DNA of 64,000 nucleotides, taken from NCBI GenBank assembly GCA_024233935.1, contig JACKOY010000013.1:39574-103573 (forward strand). The letters run 5' to 3'. Under the pieces are notes generated by a model. The model was not told where the DNA came from. It made no database searches and saw only the letters and a list, made by a program, of their open reading frames with translations. This stretch comes from Spirochaetales bacterium. Its GTDB lineage: Bacteria > Spirochaetota > Leptospiria > Leptospirales > Leptonemataceae. Position numbers and translations under genes: made by a program. The stretch's first letter is position 1. Each line of letters opens with the position of its first letter. This document shows, piece by piece, positions 9,105 to 18,347 of this stretch.

Positions 9105-12100
9105 ATCGAATCCCTGATACGCTATTTCATCAATGAAAAGGTGCTCGTCTGGATGGTCATCGCGGCCCTGGTCCTGGGCAGTGCCCTGAGCCTGCTGTCC
9201 CTTCTGCGCGAAAACTTTCCGCGCATTGACTTTCAGCAGGCCAAAATCACGACGATCTTCCCGGGGGCCTCGGCCGTGGACGTGGAGCAACGGGTCACGA
9301 TTCCGATCGAGGAGGAACTGCGCGAGATTGAAGGTTTGAAAAGAGTGCGTTCCGTTTCGCGCCAGTCGGTTTCGGAAATCAACGTGCAGGTCGACCTTAA
9401 CGAATCGGACCCCGACGAGGTCCTTCAAGAAGTGCGTCGCGCCCTGGATCGCGTGACGGATCTGCCGATTGAGGTCACCGAGCGACCCCTTTTCGAGGAA
9501 CTCAAGTCCGGATCGTTCCCTGTGATGGAGGTAAGCCTGTATGGCGCCGGCAGCGAGATTGAGCTGAGCGAGCAGGCCCGCTTCTTCGAAAATCAGCTCG
9601 AGAAACTACCCGGCGTGGCGCGGGTTGATGTGTTTGGCGAACGCGATCGGGAGTGGCACATCCTGGTGCGCCCGGAGCAGCTCTCGCGTTATCGCATCAG
9701 CCTCATGGACGTAAATGCCGCCTTGAGCGGGCGCAATGTAAACGTTCCAGGCGGCGTGCTCGAAGCCCAATCTGCATTGAATATTCGCACGTCCGGACAG
9801 TTTACCGAGATAGATGAACTCGGCGCCCTGCCGGTACAGTCGAACGAGACCGGCTCCATGATTCGATTGCGGGAGATCGCGCGCTTTCAGGATACCTACG
9901 AACGGCCGCAGTTCATGGCGCGCACAAACGGTGAAAACGCGATCAACTTGTTAATTCTGAAAAAGGAACGCGCTGACGTGCTGGAGCTGGTTGACACCGT
10001 GCGCGAGCGGCTGACCGAACTGGACGAACAGAGTGACGTTCAAGTTTCCATCGTCGAAGACCTTTCCCGGCAAACCCGCCGGCAGCTAAACGTCGTCACG
10101 AACAACGCGGCAATTGGTCTTGTTCTGGTCGTGGCCATCTTACTTTTCTTTTTGAGCACCCGCATGGCGATCATCACATCTCTATCGCTGCCGCTGGTGC
10201 TCGGAGCGACCCTGATCATATTCCCGATCAAGGACATCAGCTTCAATATGGTTTCGATGATGGGCATGATCATTGCCCTGGGCATGCTTGTCGATAACAG
10301 CATCGTGATCGCGGAAAACGTGTATCGATACCGCGAAGACGGTCTTTCTCCGGTGGACGCGGCCGTAAAGGGGTCTGCGGAGCTGGTTGTTCCAATTCTC
10401 GGAAGTTTCCTGACGACAGCCGCGGCCTTTCTGCCCATGATGTTCATGTCCGGATTGATGGGCAAGTTCGTCTGGCAAATTCCGTTTGTCGTGATTACCG
10501 TGCTCACCGCGAGTCTCTTTGAGTCCTTTTTTCTTTTACCTGCCCGCATCGCGCACTATGGCGGCCGGTTGAAAAGACCGGCCGAACAAAGCCAGCTGCG
10601 ACGCAGCATCAGTGGCGCCCTGGATCGGCTGACATTGCGTTTCGGAGCGCTGGTGGAAAGAGTTGTTCAACGGCCTTTTCTGACTCTGGCCATTCTTTCC
10701 GTTATCCTTTTCGTAGCCCTGGCACGGTTCGCGACCATGAGTTTTGTCCTCTTTCCGAAAGAAGAAGTGGAGGAGTTTTTAATCAAGCTCGAGTTCGCAC
10801 CGGCCCTTCGCGTTACGCAAACCATGAACCGGGCGGCGGTGGTCGAACAGATGATTCGAGATTTGCCGTCCGACGAACTTGTCAGCTACAGCATGAAAGG
10901 CGGAATTCAGCAACGCGACGCAAACGATCCGCTGCAACGGGTGGGAGAGCACCTGGCCATGGTCCGTGTGTTTTTGACTCCCGAAGTGGAGCGCTCGCGT
11001 ACGGCCGAGGCCATTATCGCCGACCTGGAGCCGCGCATCCGGGAAAGTCTTCCGGACCTGACTCATCTGGAGATTGAAGAGTTGGTTCCCTCGCCGCCCA
11101 TTGGCGCCGCGATCACCGTGGCCGTGGAGGGTCCTGAATACGACGTGCTCCGGCAGATATCGCAGGAAATTCAGGACCTGCTGCACGAAACCGCAGGGAT
11201 CAAGAATATCAGCGACGACTATAAATTTGGTCGCGAGGAATTGATCGTACGACTGCAGCAGGAGCGGGCCGCCCTCGTCGGAGTGCGCACGGATCAGGTG
11301 TCGGCCCTTGTCCGGACCGCCTTCGAGGGCAGCGAGGTCTCGACCATGCGTCGTGGTTTGCAGGAGATTACGTTGCGCGTGCTTTACGACGATGCCTATC
11401 GCGCCCGGGCGGACTCGATCGGGAATATCGCGGTTCCAAACCGGGTGGGTCTGCAAACGCCGCTTCGCGAAATCTCTACGACGGAGCGGGTGGTGGCGCC
11501 TGAATCACTTTCGCACTACAACTACGAGCGGGCCGTCGTTGTCACCGCCGATGTCGAAGAAGATGTAATCACATCGAACGACGCCAACGCGTTGATTTTT
11601 GAGAAATTCGGAGACATTGGTATTAGATATCCCGGTTACAACATCGCCTTGCGCGGCGAGCAGGAAGACACCAACGAGTCGATGGCTTCGCTCGGGCGGG
11701 CCGGCATATTGGCGATGTTTGCCATCTTCGCAATTCTGGCGGTCATTTTCAGCGATGTGCGCAAGCCGCTCTTGATTCTGGCGACCATTCCTTTGGGACT
11801 TGTCGGCATCGCCTTTGGTTTTACCATCTCCAACAAAGCCATGAGTTTTCTGGCGATGATCGGCACGATCGGCCTGGCGGGCGTCCAGGTGAACGCATCA
11901 ATCATGATTGTCACCTTTATACAGCAACACCAGGCCGACGGTGGCTCGCCGTACACGGCCCTGGTGAATGCCGCCGTGATGCGCTTCCGACCGATCCTGC
12001 TCACAACTCTCACGACCATGGGTGGACTCTTTCCCACTGCCTACAGTCTCGGCGGCTCGGATCCGATGCTGATTCCGATTACCCTGGCGCTCGCCTGGGG

Positions 12101-12212
12101 CCTGGCTTTCGGTACGCTTGGTTCTTTGATCTTTACTCCGGCTTCTTTTGCCGCCTACTATCGACTGCGAGAAATGTATACGCAATGGCGCGGCGCCCGG
12201 AGGCGCGCATGA
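9105..12212 (+). CDS. RND-family (HAE1/AcrB-type) efflux pump inner-membrane subunit
   Basis: About 1035 residues with the twofold RND layout: TM1, a large periplasmic loop with porter subdomains, TMs 2-7, a second loop, TMs 8-12. The segment SFNMVSMMGMIIALGMLVDNSIVIAENVYRYRE is the proton-relay TM4 motif with its Asp pair. LAMIGTIGLAGVQVNASIMI in the second half matches the TM10 region, although the usual 'NAIL' is here VNASI. It would act with a periplasmic adaptor and TolC-type channel, neither present here. The start is notable: an in-frame TAA lies at 9090, and the first usual codon (GTG 9141) would remove the conserved ESLIRYFINEK lead-in to TM1. AAGGCAGG (9091-9098) sits 6 nt before ATC 9105, so an ATC start is proposed. 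The stop overlaps the TetR start (ATGA). Confidence 0.92.
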   Translation: MESLIRYFINEKVLVWMVIAALVLGSALSLLSLLRENFPRIDFQQAKITTIFPGASAVDVEQRVTIPIEEELREIEGLKRVRSVSRQSVSEINVQVDLNESDPDEVLQEVRRALDRVTDLPIEVTERPLFEELKSGSFPVMEVSLYGAGSEIELSEQARFFENQLEKLPGVARVDVFGERDREWHILVRPEQLSRYRISLMDVNAALSGRNVNVPGGVLEAQSALNIRTSGQFTEIDELGALPVQSNETGSMIRLREIARFQDTYERPQFMARTNGENAINLLILKKERADVLELVDTVRERLTELDEQSDVQVSIVEDLSRQTRRQLNVVTNNAAIGLVLVVAILLFFLSTRMAIITSLSLPLVLGATLIIFPIKDISFNMVSMMGMIIALGMLVDNSIVIAENVYRYREDGLSPVDAAVKGSAELVVPILGSFLTTAAAFLPMMFMSGLMGKFVWQIPFVVITVLTASLFESFFLLPARIAHYGGRLKRPAEQSQLRRSISGALDRLTLRFGALVERVVQRPFLTLAILSVILFVALARFATMSFVLFPKEEVEEFLIKLEFAPALRVTQTMNRAAVVEQMIRDLPSDELVSYSMKGGIQQRDANDPLQRVGEHLAMVRVFLTPEVERSRTAEAIIADLEPRIRESLPDLTHLEIEELVPSPPIGAAITVAVEGPEYDVLRQISQEIQDLLHETAGIKNISDDYKFGREELIVRLQQERAALVGVRTDQVSALVRTAFEGSEVSTMRRGLQEITLRVLYDDAYRARADSIGNIAVPNRVGLQTPLREISTTERVVAPESLSHYNYERAVVVTADVEEDVITSNDANALIFEKFGDIGIRYPGYNIALRGEQEDTNESMASLGRAGILAMFAIFAILAVIFSDVRKPLLILATIPLGLVGIAFGFTISNKAMSFLAMIGTIGLAGVQVNASIMIVTFIQQHQADGGSPYTALVNAAVMRFRPILLTTLTTMGGLFPTAYSLGGSDPMLIPITLALAWGLAFGTLGSLIFTPASFAAYYRLREMYTQWRGARRRA

Positions 12213-12829
12213 CTGCTACCGAGAAAGAAACCGCCACCCGCGTACTCGACGTGGCCCGAACTCTTTTTGCCAGGCACGGCTATGAAGGTGTTTCGGTGCG
12301 TGATATTTGCCGCGAAGCCGGGACCAACGCAAACGCCGTGCACTATTACTTCCAAAGCAAAGAGGCTTTGTACGAAACGATTCTACATGAATTCGGCCAG
12401 GATCTCCTGCGATCCGCGCAGCGCATCCTTACCGACACGCCGGCAAGCAGGGAAGAATTACGAACCAGGCTCCAGATCTTCCTGGAAGAGCTGATCGTCA
12501 CCTTGCTCGAAAAAAGAGATCTGGTCTTGATTTTACACACGGAGTTCATGCACGGCGGCAATCACTGCGATTCCAATGCCGTGCAGTCTTTCGCGCGCTT
12601 CCCGCGCTTCATTGTGGAGTATCTGGACGCCACCGGCGAGGCCGGTCTGCTCAGGCCCGATGTGGATCCGGAAATTCTAACCCAGCTCCTAATTCGACCC
12701 AGCGTCACCGCGGTGCTCTCCGGTGGGAACAGCTGTGGTGGTCGTTCCCTTTGGGAGCCGGAATTCCGTGCCCGCTGGATTGCAGGCACTCTTTCGATTC
12801 TTCTGTCCGGTGCTCTCAGGGACGAGTGA
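12209..12829 (+). CDS. TetR/AcrR family transcriptional regulator
   Basis: From ATG 12209 the product has 206 residues. The N-terminal helix-turn-helix is typical: TRVLDVARTLFARHGYEGVSVRDICREAGTNANAVHYYF then QSKEALYETILHEF. The C-terminal ligand domain is helical (LLEKRDLVLILHTEFMHGGN) and unassigned. The ATG overlaps the RND stop codon (ATGA), so the two are translationally coupled, and the regulator very probably controls the pump operon in response to a pump substrate. In most RND loci the regulator is divergent or upstream; here it is the last gene, which would give the repressor the same expression as the pump. No operator was recognised in 8837-9104. Confidence 0.9.
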   Translation: MTATEKETATRVLDVARTLFARHGYEGVSVRDICREAGTNANAVHYYFQSKEALYETILHEFGQDLLRSAQRILTDTPASREELRTRLQIFLEELIVTLLEKRDLVLILHTEFMHGGNHCDSNAVQSFARFPRFIVEYLDATGEAGLLRPDVDPEILTQLLIRPSVTAVLSGGNSCGGRSLWEPEFRARWIAGTLSILLSGALRDE

Positions 12830-12937
12830 TTCCCGATCGATGACGTGGCTCCAGGTGCGTCACAGTTCTTCGCCGGCCTGGTCAGGGCTTCGACCGGGCA
12901 GCGCTCTACCCGATCGAAGCTTTGAGATCCAGGCGGT

Positions 12938-13417
12938 TCAACCGCTGACGGCCTCCGTAACTCTGTCGGGCGCACGCACTTGAAAGCGCGCCAGGGCCGA
13001 GAAGGCCAGAGCGATCACAAACAGAACCGGACCGATCCAGGCGTCTTCGACGGCCATGAGGCCGGGTATCACCAGAAAGAGCGCCAATCCCAAATCCGTG
13101 CAACCGACCAGCACCATGTTGAGCCAGAAACCGATGCTTGAGTTGTTCCAGTTCATGGCTGCGGCAATCACGATCGTGAATACACCCAGCCAGATCAGAT
13201 TGAAGGAGTGAAAGGCGAACACCCGGGCTGCCGCAGTGGAAGCCGTGCCGACCGAGGACGCTGATTCGAGTTGCAATCCGGGAATGCCTGTTTGCGCCTG
13301 GAGAAACGGATCCGCCCCCTGTAGCGCGGCTGCAAGCATGAGTCCCCCACCCGCCACGTGGGCCACACCCCAGAGAATATAGACAACGGCGGCGATTCTT
13401 GCAAAGAGTCGTTTCAT
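12938..13417 (-). CDS. Four-helix integral membrane protein, last gene of ECF sigma operon
   Basis: From ATG 13417 the product is 159 residues with four hydrophobic segments: FARIAAVVYILWGVAHVAGGGLMLAAAL, LIWLGVFTIVIAAAMNW, IGFWLNMVLVGCTDLGLALFLVIPGLM and WIGPVLFVIALAFSALARF. I do not recognise the family; it resembles small DoxX/DUF-type membrane proteins found beside YCII/ECF sigma genes. The start codon comes directly after the YCII stop (TGA, 1 nt, ATG), so translation is coupled. A longer frame to 13471 would overlap the YCII gene and was discarded. Its place behind sigma factor and YCII gene suggests it belongs to the same stress response. Confidence 0.7.
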   Translation of the reverse strand: MKRLFARIAAVVYILWGVAHVAGGGLMLAAALQGADPFLQAQTGIPGLQLESASSVGTASTAAARVFAFHSFNLIWLGVFTIVIAAAMNWNNSSIGFWLNMVLVGCTDLGLALFLVIPGLMAVEDAWIGPVLFVIALAFSALARFQVRAPDRVTEAVSG

Positions 13418-13418
13418 C

Positions 13419-13835
13419 TCAGGCCTCCGCCTTTGCATTTTCGGAGCGCGCCCTGATCTGTTGTTCGACAATTGACAGCGCCGCGTCTTCGAACTCCAGC
13501 TGTGGCATCAGCCTGACTTCGACCGTGCCCCCGCGTTTGAGAAAGGGACATCGGACAGCGATGCTTTCGGCAGCAGCATAGTCGTTGGCGCGAATCAAAA
13601 AGAAGCCTGTCACCGCCTCGTGGATCTCACTGTACGGCCCATCCTTGATGACCGGACCTGGCGTGATTGTTCGACCTTCGCCATCTTTCAGGTTACCGCT
13701 GGCGATGAGTTGCTGCTTTCGGATCATGGTCGCGTTCCAATCGTCAAATTCCGCGATAATTCTTTGAAAATCTTCGGGCGAGTACTCACTGAAGTCGATA
13801 TCACCCTGCCTTAATACCAGCATGTAGTAGTTCAC
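13419..13835 (-). CDS. YCII/DGPF-domain protein linked to ECF sigma factor
   Basis: GTG 13835 follows a strong GGAAGGAGG ribosome-binding site and gives 138 residues starting VNYYMLVLRQGD. This is the small ferredoxin-like-fold YCII/DGPF family: YMLVL in strand 1, the IASGNLKD segment, the signature KDGPYSEIHEAVTGFFLI (DGPF variant DGPY), and AAESIAVRCPF. Members are common next to ECF41/ECF42 sigma factors, where they appear to act in the same response, but their chemistry is not settled. Here it lies 47 nt downstream of the sigma gene and directly abuts the membrane-protein gene. The family is confident; the function is not. Confidence 0.88.
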   Translation of the reverse strand: MNYYMLVLRQGDIDFSEYSPEDFQRIIAEFDDWNATMIRKQQLIASGNLKDGEGRTITPGPVIKDGPYSEIHEAVTGFFLIRANDYAAAESIAVRCPFLKRGGTVEVRLMPQLEFEDAALSIVEQQIRARSENAKAEA

Positions 13836-13882
13836 GCTGCCTCCTTCCCGCCCATTCCGGGTCGGGATTTTTCGTATCTGCC

Positions 13883-15208
13883 CTAAGACGCTGGCCTGTC
13901 CGAATTGGGGACAGGCTCGGGCGCCGGCCCCGATTTTTTTTGGGCGTGGGCTTGCTCGGCTTTTGTGGGGGCAAAGCCGGCGGCCAGAGACCATTCTCGT
14001 TGTCCGGCCCCAGGGCGCCCCGCAGCCAGCAGTAGGTCGCCGCGCGCGGCGTGGTACAGGTAGCGATCGCGCGCGGGGCTCCCGTCCGGGGGTTCCAGTC
14101 GTGCCATTTGTTCCAGAGCCTCGTCCGGTCCACGGGCGCGGCCGAGAGCCACAATCCGATTCAGTTGAACGGCCCGGTCAGGCTTGAGTTTCAGCAAATC
14201 ATCGTACAGCCGCAGGATCAGGGTCCAGTCCGTGCGCGAGAAGTCCGGCGATGTCGCATGCTCGGCGGCAATGCGCGCCTCGAGATGGTAGGCGCTGATC
14301 CGCGGGGCCCGCTGCGAATGCGCCAGAGCGGTCAACCCGGCGTGGATCAAATCCCGATTCCATAGCGTTCGGTCCTGATCCTCGATCCTGATGGGAGTCC
14401 CGAGTGCATCGCACCTGGCATCGAACCGCGCGAGTTGAAACAGCATAAGTGCCACAAGCGCATGCAGGTCTGCTTTTTCCGATTCCGGCACAATCGAGGC
14501 GGCCAGTAAGATGTCGGCCAGGCGGATCGCTTCTTCGGCCACCTCCCGTCGCATCGGAGAGGGGCCGCTGCTGGCCGCGTAACCCTCGGTAAACATTGCG
14601 TACAGGCACTGCATGACAATCCAGAACCGTTCCGAAACACGGCCGGGCGCCAGAACTTTCAGGCTCCGGCGCTCTGTTGCAATGCGCTTTCGTGAACGGG
14701 TGAGGGTCTTCTTTACCGCCTCGGGTCGCATTCCCAGGACACGCGCTATCTCCAAAACGGAAAATCCGCACGCAGCTCTCAGTGTTACACAGACCTGCCC
14801 GATCGGGCTGATAGCCGGATTGCAACAAAGCAGGATCATCGTGGCCAGATCGTCGAGTCCCGTGCTCAACTCGTCCGGTAGATCAGACGGATCGCAGTCA
14901 GCCCCGGCCAGGTGCATGTCTGCCGCACCTGCAGACTCGCGGCGTCGGTCTCGCTTTCGTTTGCGCAGAGCATCAATCGTTCGGTTGCGTGCCACCGTGT
15001 ACAGCCAGCCGCCGGGATTCTCGGGCATGCCGGCGTACGGCCAGTGTTCAAGCGCCGTCTGAAAAGCGCCCTGGATCGCCTCTTCCACAAGCTCCATGTT
15101 TTCGAAGCCGACGCTCCGGAGAATCGCAGCCAGAATTTCGGCGTGCTTGTGGCGGAACAAATGTTCGACCGATTGCTGCGGGTTCTGTCTATTTTGTTCG
15201 TGCTTCAC
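13883..15208 (-). CDS. ECF sigma factor with C-terminal extension (ECF42-like, DUF6596)
   Basis: The 441-residue protein begins with sigma-70 region 2 (VEEAIQGAFQTALEHWP, NPGGWLYTVARNRTIDALRKRKRDRR) and region 4 (LRAACGFSVLEIARVLGMRPEAVKKTLTRSRKRI). A C-terminal TPR-like helical domain of about 230 residues follows (for example YAMFTEGYAASSG, LADILLA, LNRIVALGRARGPDEALEQM, YLYHAARGDLLLAAGR). That extension replaces a separate anti-sigma factor in ECF42-type proteins, and no anti-sigma gene is present. The start is GTG 15208. It heads an operon with the YCII gene and a membrane protein. The closing Lys/Pro/Glu-rich tail is low complexity. Confidence 0.9.
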   Translation of the reverse strand: MKHEQNRQNPQQSVEHLFRHKHAEILAAILRSVGFENMELVEEAIQGAFQTALEHWPYAGMPENPGGWLYTVARNRTIDALRKRKRDRRRESAGAADMHLAGADCDPSDLPDELSTGLDDLATMILLCCNPAISPIGQVCVTLRAACGFSVLEIARVLGMRPEAVKKTLTRSRKRIATERRSLKVLAPGRVSERFWIVMQCLYAMFTEGYAASSGPSPMRREVAEEAIRLADILLAASIVPESEKADLHALVALMLFQLARFDARCDALGTPIRIEDQDRTLWNRDLIHAGLTALAHSQRAPRISAYHLEARIAAEHATSPDFSRTDWTLILRLYDDLLKLKPDRAVQLNRIVALGRARGPDEALEQMARLEPPDGSPARDRYLYHAARGDLLLAAGRPGAGQREWSLAAGFAPTKAEQAHAQKKSGPAPEPVPNSDRPAS

Positions 15209-15267
15209 GCCAATGCCTGGTTTTCAAGGTCCGCTCGCCTCGACAGATGTTCAAAGGGACGAAACCT

Positions 15268-16626
15268 TCAACCGGTCTTCCGCTCCAGATCTTCGTAAAG
15301 CCTGTGAAAGGCCGGTCCCGGTACGCCCGGCCGTCGTGGGTCTTCCAGTTCCGGCCGCAAAGACCGAAGCAAAAACATCTCCATCTCTCCCATGTTCTTC
15401 GCATGGACCGGGCCGCGGGATTCGCACAAAAAGAAATCGCTGACCATACCGGCAGTCGTTGCGGATAGGTTTACCTGACCGGTGACTCCGGCGGACTCCA
15501 TACGGGACGCCGTATTCACCGTCTCCCCCCAAACGTCGTAAGCAAACTTCTTCTCGCCAATGACACCGGCGACCAGGGGGCCACTGTGTATTCCAACGCG
15601 TAATTCCCAGTATGCGAATCCCTGGGATTCTTTAATGGCCTTCATCTGGTTCATGAACGCCTGAATTTCCATCGCGGCCAGCACTGCGTCCACGGCGTGG
15701 GTTCGATTTGCAGTGGGAATGCCGCCGGCAAACATGTAGGCATCGCCGATTGTTTTCAGCTTTTCGAGTTTGTAGCGATCCATCAAGCCATCAAAAAAAG
15801 AAAAGCAACGGTCCAGTTCGCCGACCAATTCGCGCGGCGAAAGGCTCTGTGCAATGCCGGTGAAGCCCTGAAAGTCCGTAAAGGCAACCGTAGCCGATTC
15901 GAAGTAGACCGGTTCATTAGTTCCGGCATTTTTCAGCTCGTGTGCGACCGCTGCCGGCAAAATATTGAGCAGCAGTCGGTCGGACCTGGCCTGCTCTTCG
16001 CGTACCCTGCGACGATCTCGTCGGCTCTCGCGTAACAGTCGTCGAACTGTTTCGCCTTGAGTGCTGTAAAACGAGGAGGCCAACAACATCCAAACCCCAC
16101 AGGTGGTCACACCGATCATGGCGGCGGCATGCAGCGGCCAGGCGTCCGTTAGTCGCTCCGGAAAGAGCAGCGCTCGACCGGCCCAGAACGCAACAAAGAA
16201 GGACAGGAACCCCAGGCTCATGGCCCGCAGGTTTAAGAATCCGAGCCAGCTCAGGGCGGCTGGAAAATAGATCAAAGCAAGCGCGACCCAATAGGGGCCG
16301 CTACCGCCGCTTGCGACACCAAACAAAGCGCAGTGCAGGCTGGCCAGAAGCATGCTGCGTCGCGACCATTTTCGGAGATTCCAGTTTCCACTGATCAGGT
16401 GGTAGTTGCTCAGGAAAGAGAGCAGACCCATTGCCAAAAAAGCGGCCACCAGCAAGCCCATGGGAAAATCGCTCGTTCCTTCGGGATCACTGGCTTTCAA
16501 ACCCATTACGGTCAAAAACATGACGCTCGGCCCGGAAAACCAGAGTAGCGTCAGGCGATGTGCAAGCGTGCGTTTGAGTTTGAGCCACATCGCAACTAAG
16601 CATGCACTCCATCGGGCATCTGTCAT
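15268..16626 (-). CDS. Membrane class III adenylate cyclase (paralogue 1)
   Basis: About 452 residues. The N-terminal half has six or seven hydrophobic segments (LTLLWFSGPSVMFLTVMGL, FPMGLLVAAFLAMGLLSFLSNYHLI and others). A linker helix rich in Arg/Glu (LLRESRRDRRRVREEQARSDRLLLNILP) follows, then a class III cyclase catalytic domain. Metal-binding Asp residues sit in VAFTDFQGFT and KTIGDAYMFAGG, with the ATP-selecting Lys in LEKLKTIGD and Asp in AYDVWGETVNTASRME, which also holds the transition-state Asn and Arg. All catalytic residues are present, so it should make cAMP. It is closely similar to the protein at 29130-30458. It is divergent from the HD-GYP-LuxR gene. The start is uncertain: ATG 16587 is an alternative. 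Confidence 0.9.
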   Translation of the reverse strand: MTDARWSACLVAMWLKLKRTLAHRLTLLWFSGPSVMFLTVMGLKASDPEGTSDFPMGLLVAAFLAMGLLSFLSNYHLISGNWNLRKWSRRSMLLASLHCALFGVASGGSGPYWVALALIYFPAALSWLGFLNLRAMSLGFLSFFVAFWAGRALLFPERLTDAWPLHAAAMIGVTTCGVWMLLASSFYSTQGETVRRLLRESRRDRRRVREEQARSDRLLLNILPAAVAHELKNAGTNEPVYFESATVAFTDFQGFTGIAQSLSPRELVGELDRCFSFFDGLMDRYKLEKLKTIGDAYMFAGGIPTANRTHAVDAVLAAMEIQAFMNQMKAIKESQGFAYWELRVGIHSGPLVAGVIGEKKFAYDVWGETVNTASRMESAGVTGQVNLSATTAGMVSDFFLCESRGPVHAKNMGEMEMFLLRSLRPELEDPRRPGVPGPAFHRLYEDLERKTG

Positions 16627-16694
16627 GTCTTTCTCCAGGCGCCGCTCGTGGTGAAGTAAATTGACATGCGTTGCCGGCGGCGGGTTTCTTACCC

Positions 16695-18227
16695 ATGAGC
16701 GGAGCAGATGGCCTGCGTATCGCGGAGATACTGGCTGCGCTGTCTTTAGCGGAAGACATGGCCAACGGCAATCCGCCGGAAACGGCGCTCCGGGCTTCGC
16801 TTATTGCGGCCCGGCTGCTTGGCAGTTGCGGCGAGCCAATCGAAGGAGTTCATGAAGCCGCTCTGGTTACCCTCCTGCGCTTTCTTGGTTGTACGGCTTA
16901 CGCGCCCGAAGAGGCCGCCGTGCTTGACGACGATCTGAAATTCAAACGCGCTTTCGGCGCCGCGGATCCCGACAATCGTCTCGATCTGCTTCGAAGGGGC
17001 GCCTCTCTGGGGCAGGACAAAGGCGTGCTCACGCAAGTTCGCTATGTGACCCGCACCGTACTTCGCGGGGGAGCTGTTTACAACGGCATGGTGAACGCCC
17101 AGTGCGACACGGCCGAGCTTCTGGGCGCCGGTCTCGGTCTCAGGCCGCCAACGCGTCGCGCCCTGCAGCAGATTTTTGAGCGAGCCGATGGTCGCGGTAA
17201 GCCCCGCGGTCTTGTGGGAGACTCGATTGAGCTACCGGCCCGGGTGGCGAGCCTGGCTTACACGTACCAGCTGCTCCGGGAAAGCGGCGGAATAGAGGCC
17301 GCCCGTCCGGGCATTCAAAAACGAGCCGGCGGTCAGCTGGACGAGCGGCTCGTGCGAGAGATGATTCTACTCTCCGACGAACTGGAACCGGTTCTGAATC
17401 AGACCTCGGTTTGGGAAGACGCGCTGGGTTTTTTGCACGATAGCGAGGTCGAACAGGCCGACCGGTGCGCGGGGGCCTTCGCGGACTTCGCCGATTTGAA
17501 GTCCCGGTTTACGGTGGGCCATTCCCGACGCGTGGCCAGGCTCGTGCGTTCGGCGGCGGGCGTTTCCGGCATGGAGACCGGTCTTCGCGACCAGCTGGAA
17601 ACGGCAGCGCTTCTGATGAACATCGGCATGACCAGTGTGTCAACCGGGGTCATGGAAAAACCGGGTCCGCTTTCCAGACCCGAACGCGATCGGCTGGAAC
17701 TGCATCCGTACTACACCGATCGTATACTGGTTGGCGCACGGGCCTGGTCAGCGGCGAGCGCGCTTGCGGTGGAGCACCATGAACGGCCGGACGGTAGCGG
17801 CTATCATCGGCGGAAAAGCGACATGTCCCTGGCAACCGCGCTGCTCTCCGCCTGCGATGCGTTTGTGGCCATGACATCCGAGCGCGCCTATCGTGCCGCG
17901 CTGTCTCCCGAAGAAGCCGGCAATCAACTGCTGGCAGAGGTTCGCGAAGGCCGTCGGGACGGAGCTGCTGTGCGCATAATGCTCGAAACGACCGGCCTGA
18001 AGCCGCGGCGAGACCGGGCGGGCCGCGATCAATTTGGCCTGACCGAACGGGAGACGGAAGTGTTGCGTCTGATTGCGGCCGGCCATTCTAACAAGAAGAC
18101 CGCGGAGCTGCTGGGAATTTCTTCGCGAACAGTTCAACACCATTCGATCCGCATCTATGAGAAATTGGGCGTGAATTCGCGGGCGGCGGCGACTTTGATT
18201 GCCAGTCAAAAGGGCCTTCTGGGCTGA
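16695..18227 (+). CDS. HD-GYP-like protein fused to LuxR-type HTH (degenerate HD)
   Basis: From ATG 16695 about 510 residues. An N-terminal degenerate HD-like half (EDMANGNPPETALRASLIAARL...) leads into a second HD-GYP half: VGHSRRVARL, TAALLMNIGM, LELHPYYTDRIL, VEHHERPDGSGYHRR, LSACDAFVAMTSERAYR. The C-terminus is a GerE/LuxR helix-turn-helix (LTERETEVLRLIAAGHSNKKTAELLGISSRTVQHHSIRIYEKLGV). Relatives I know keep LLHDLG in the second half; here the HD pair is replaced by Met-Asn, so metal binding and phosphodiesterase activity are doubtful. It may act as a nucleotide- or metabolite-sensing transcription regulator. It is divergent from the adenylate cyclase, raising the possibility of linked nucleotide signalling. 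Confidence 0.85.
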   Translation: MSGADGLRIAEILAALSLAEDMANGNPPETALRASLIAARLLGSCGEPIEGVHEAALVTLLRFLGCTAYAPEEAAVLDDDLKFKRAFGAADPDNRLDLLRRGASLGQDKGVLTQVRYVTRTVLRGGAVYNGMVNAQCDTAELLGAGLGLRPPTRRALQQIFERADGRGKPRGLVGDSIELPARVASLAYTYQLLRESGGIEAARPGIQKRAGGQLDERLVREMILLSDELEPVLNQTSVWEDALGFLHDSEVEQADRCAGAFADFADLKSRFTVGHSRRVARLVRSAAGVSGMETGLRDQLETAALLMNIGMTSVSTGVMEKPGPLSRPERDRLELHPYYTDRILVGARAWSAASALAVEHHERPDGSGYHRRKSDMSLATALLSACDAFVAMTSERAYRAALSPEEAGNQLLAEVREGRRDGAAVRIMLETTGLKPRRDRAGRDQFGLTERETEVLRLIAAGHSNKKTAELLGISSRTVQHHSIRIYEKLGVNSRAAATLIASQKGLLG

Positions 18228-18347
18228 GCGAAGGCCCGATTCCGGCAGAACAACAACGGGCGCCATTTTTGCCGCCCCATAGGCCATTTGGCCCTACCGC
18301 CTTTTTGCTTTCCGGTATACCTTTCCCTGACTGAAATAGGAGAAACC

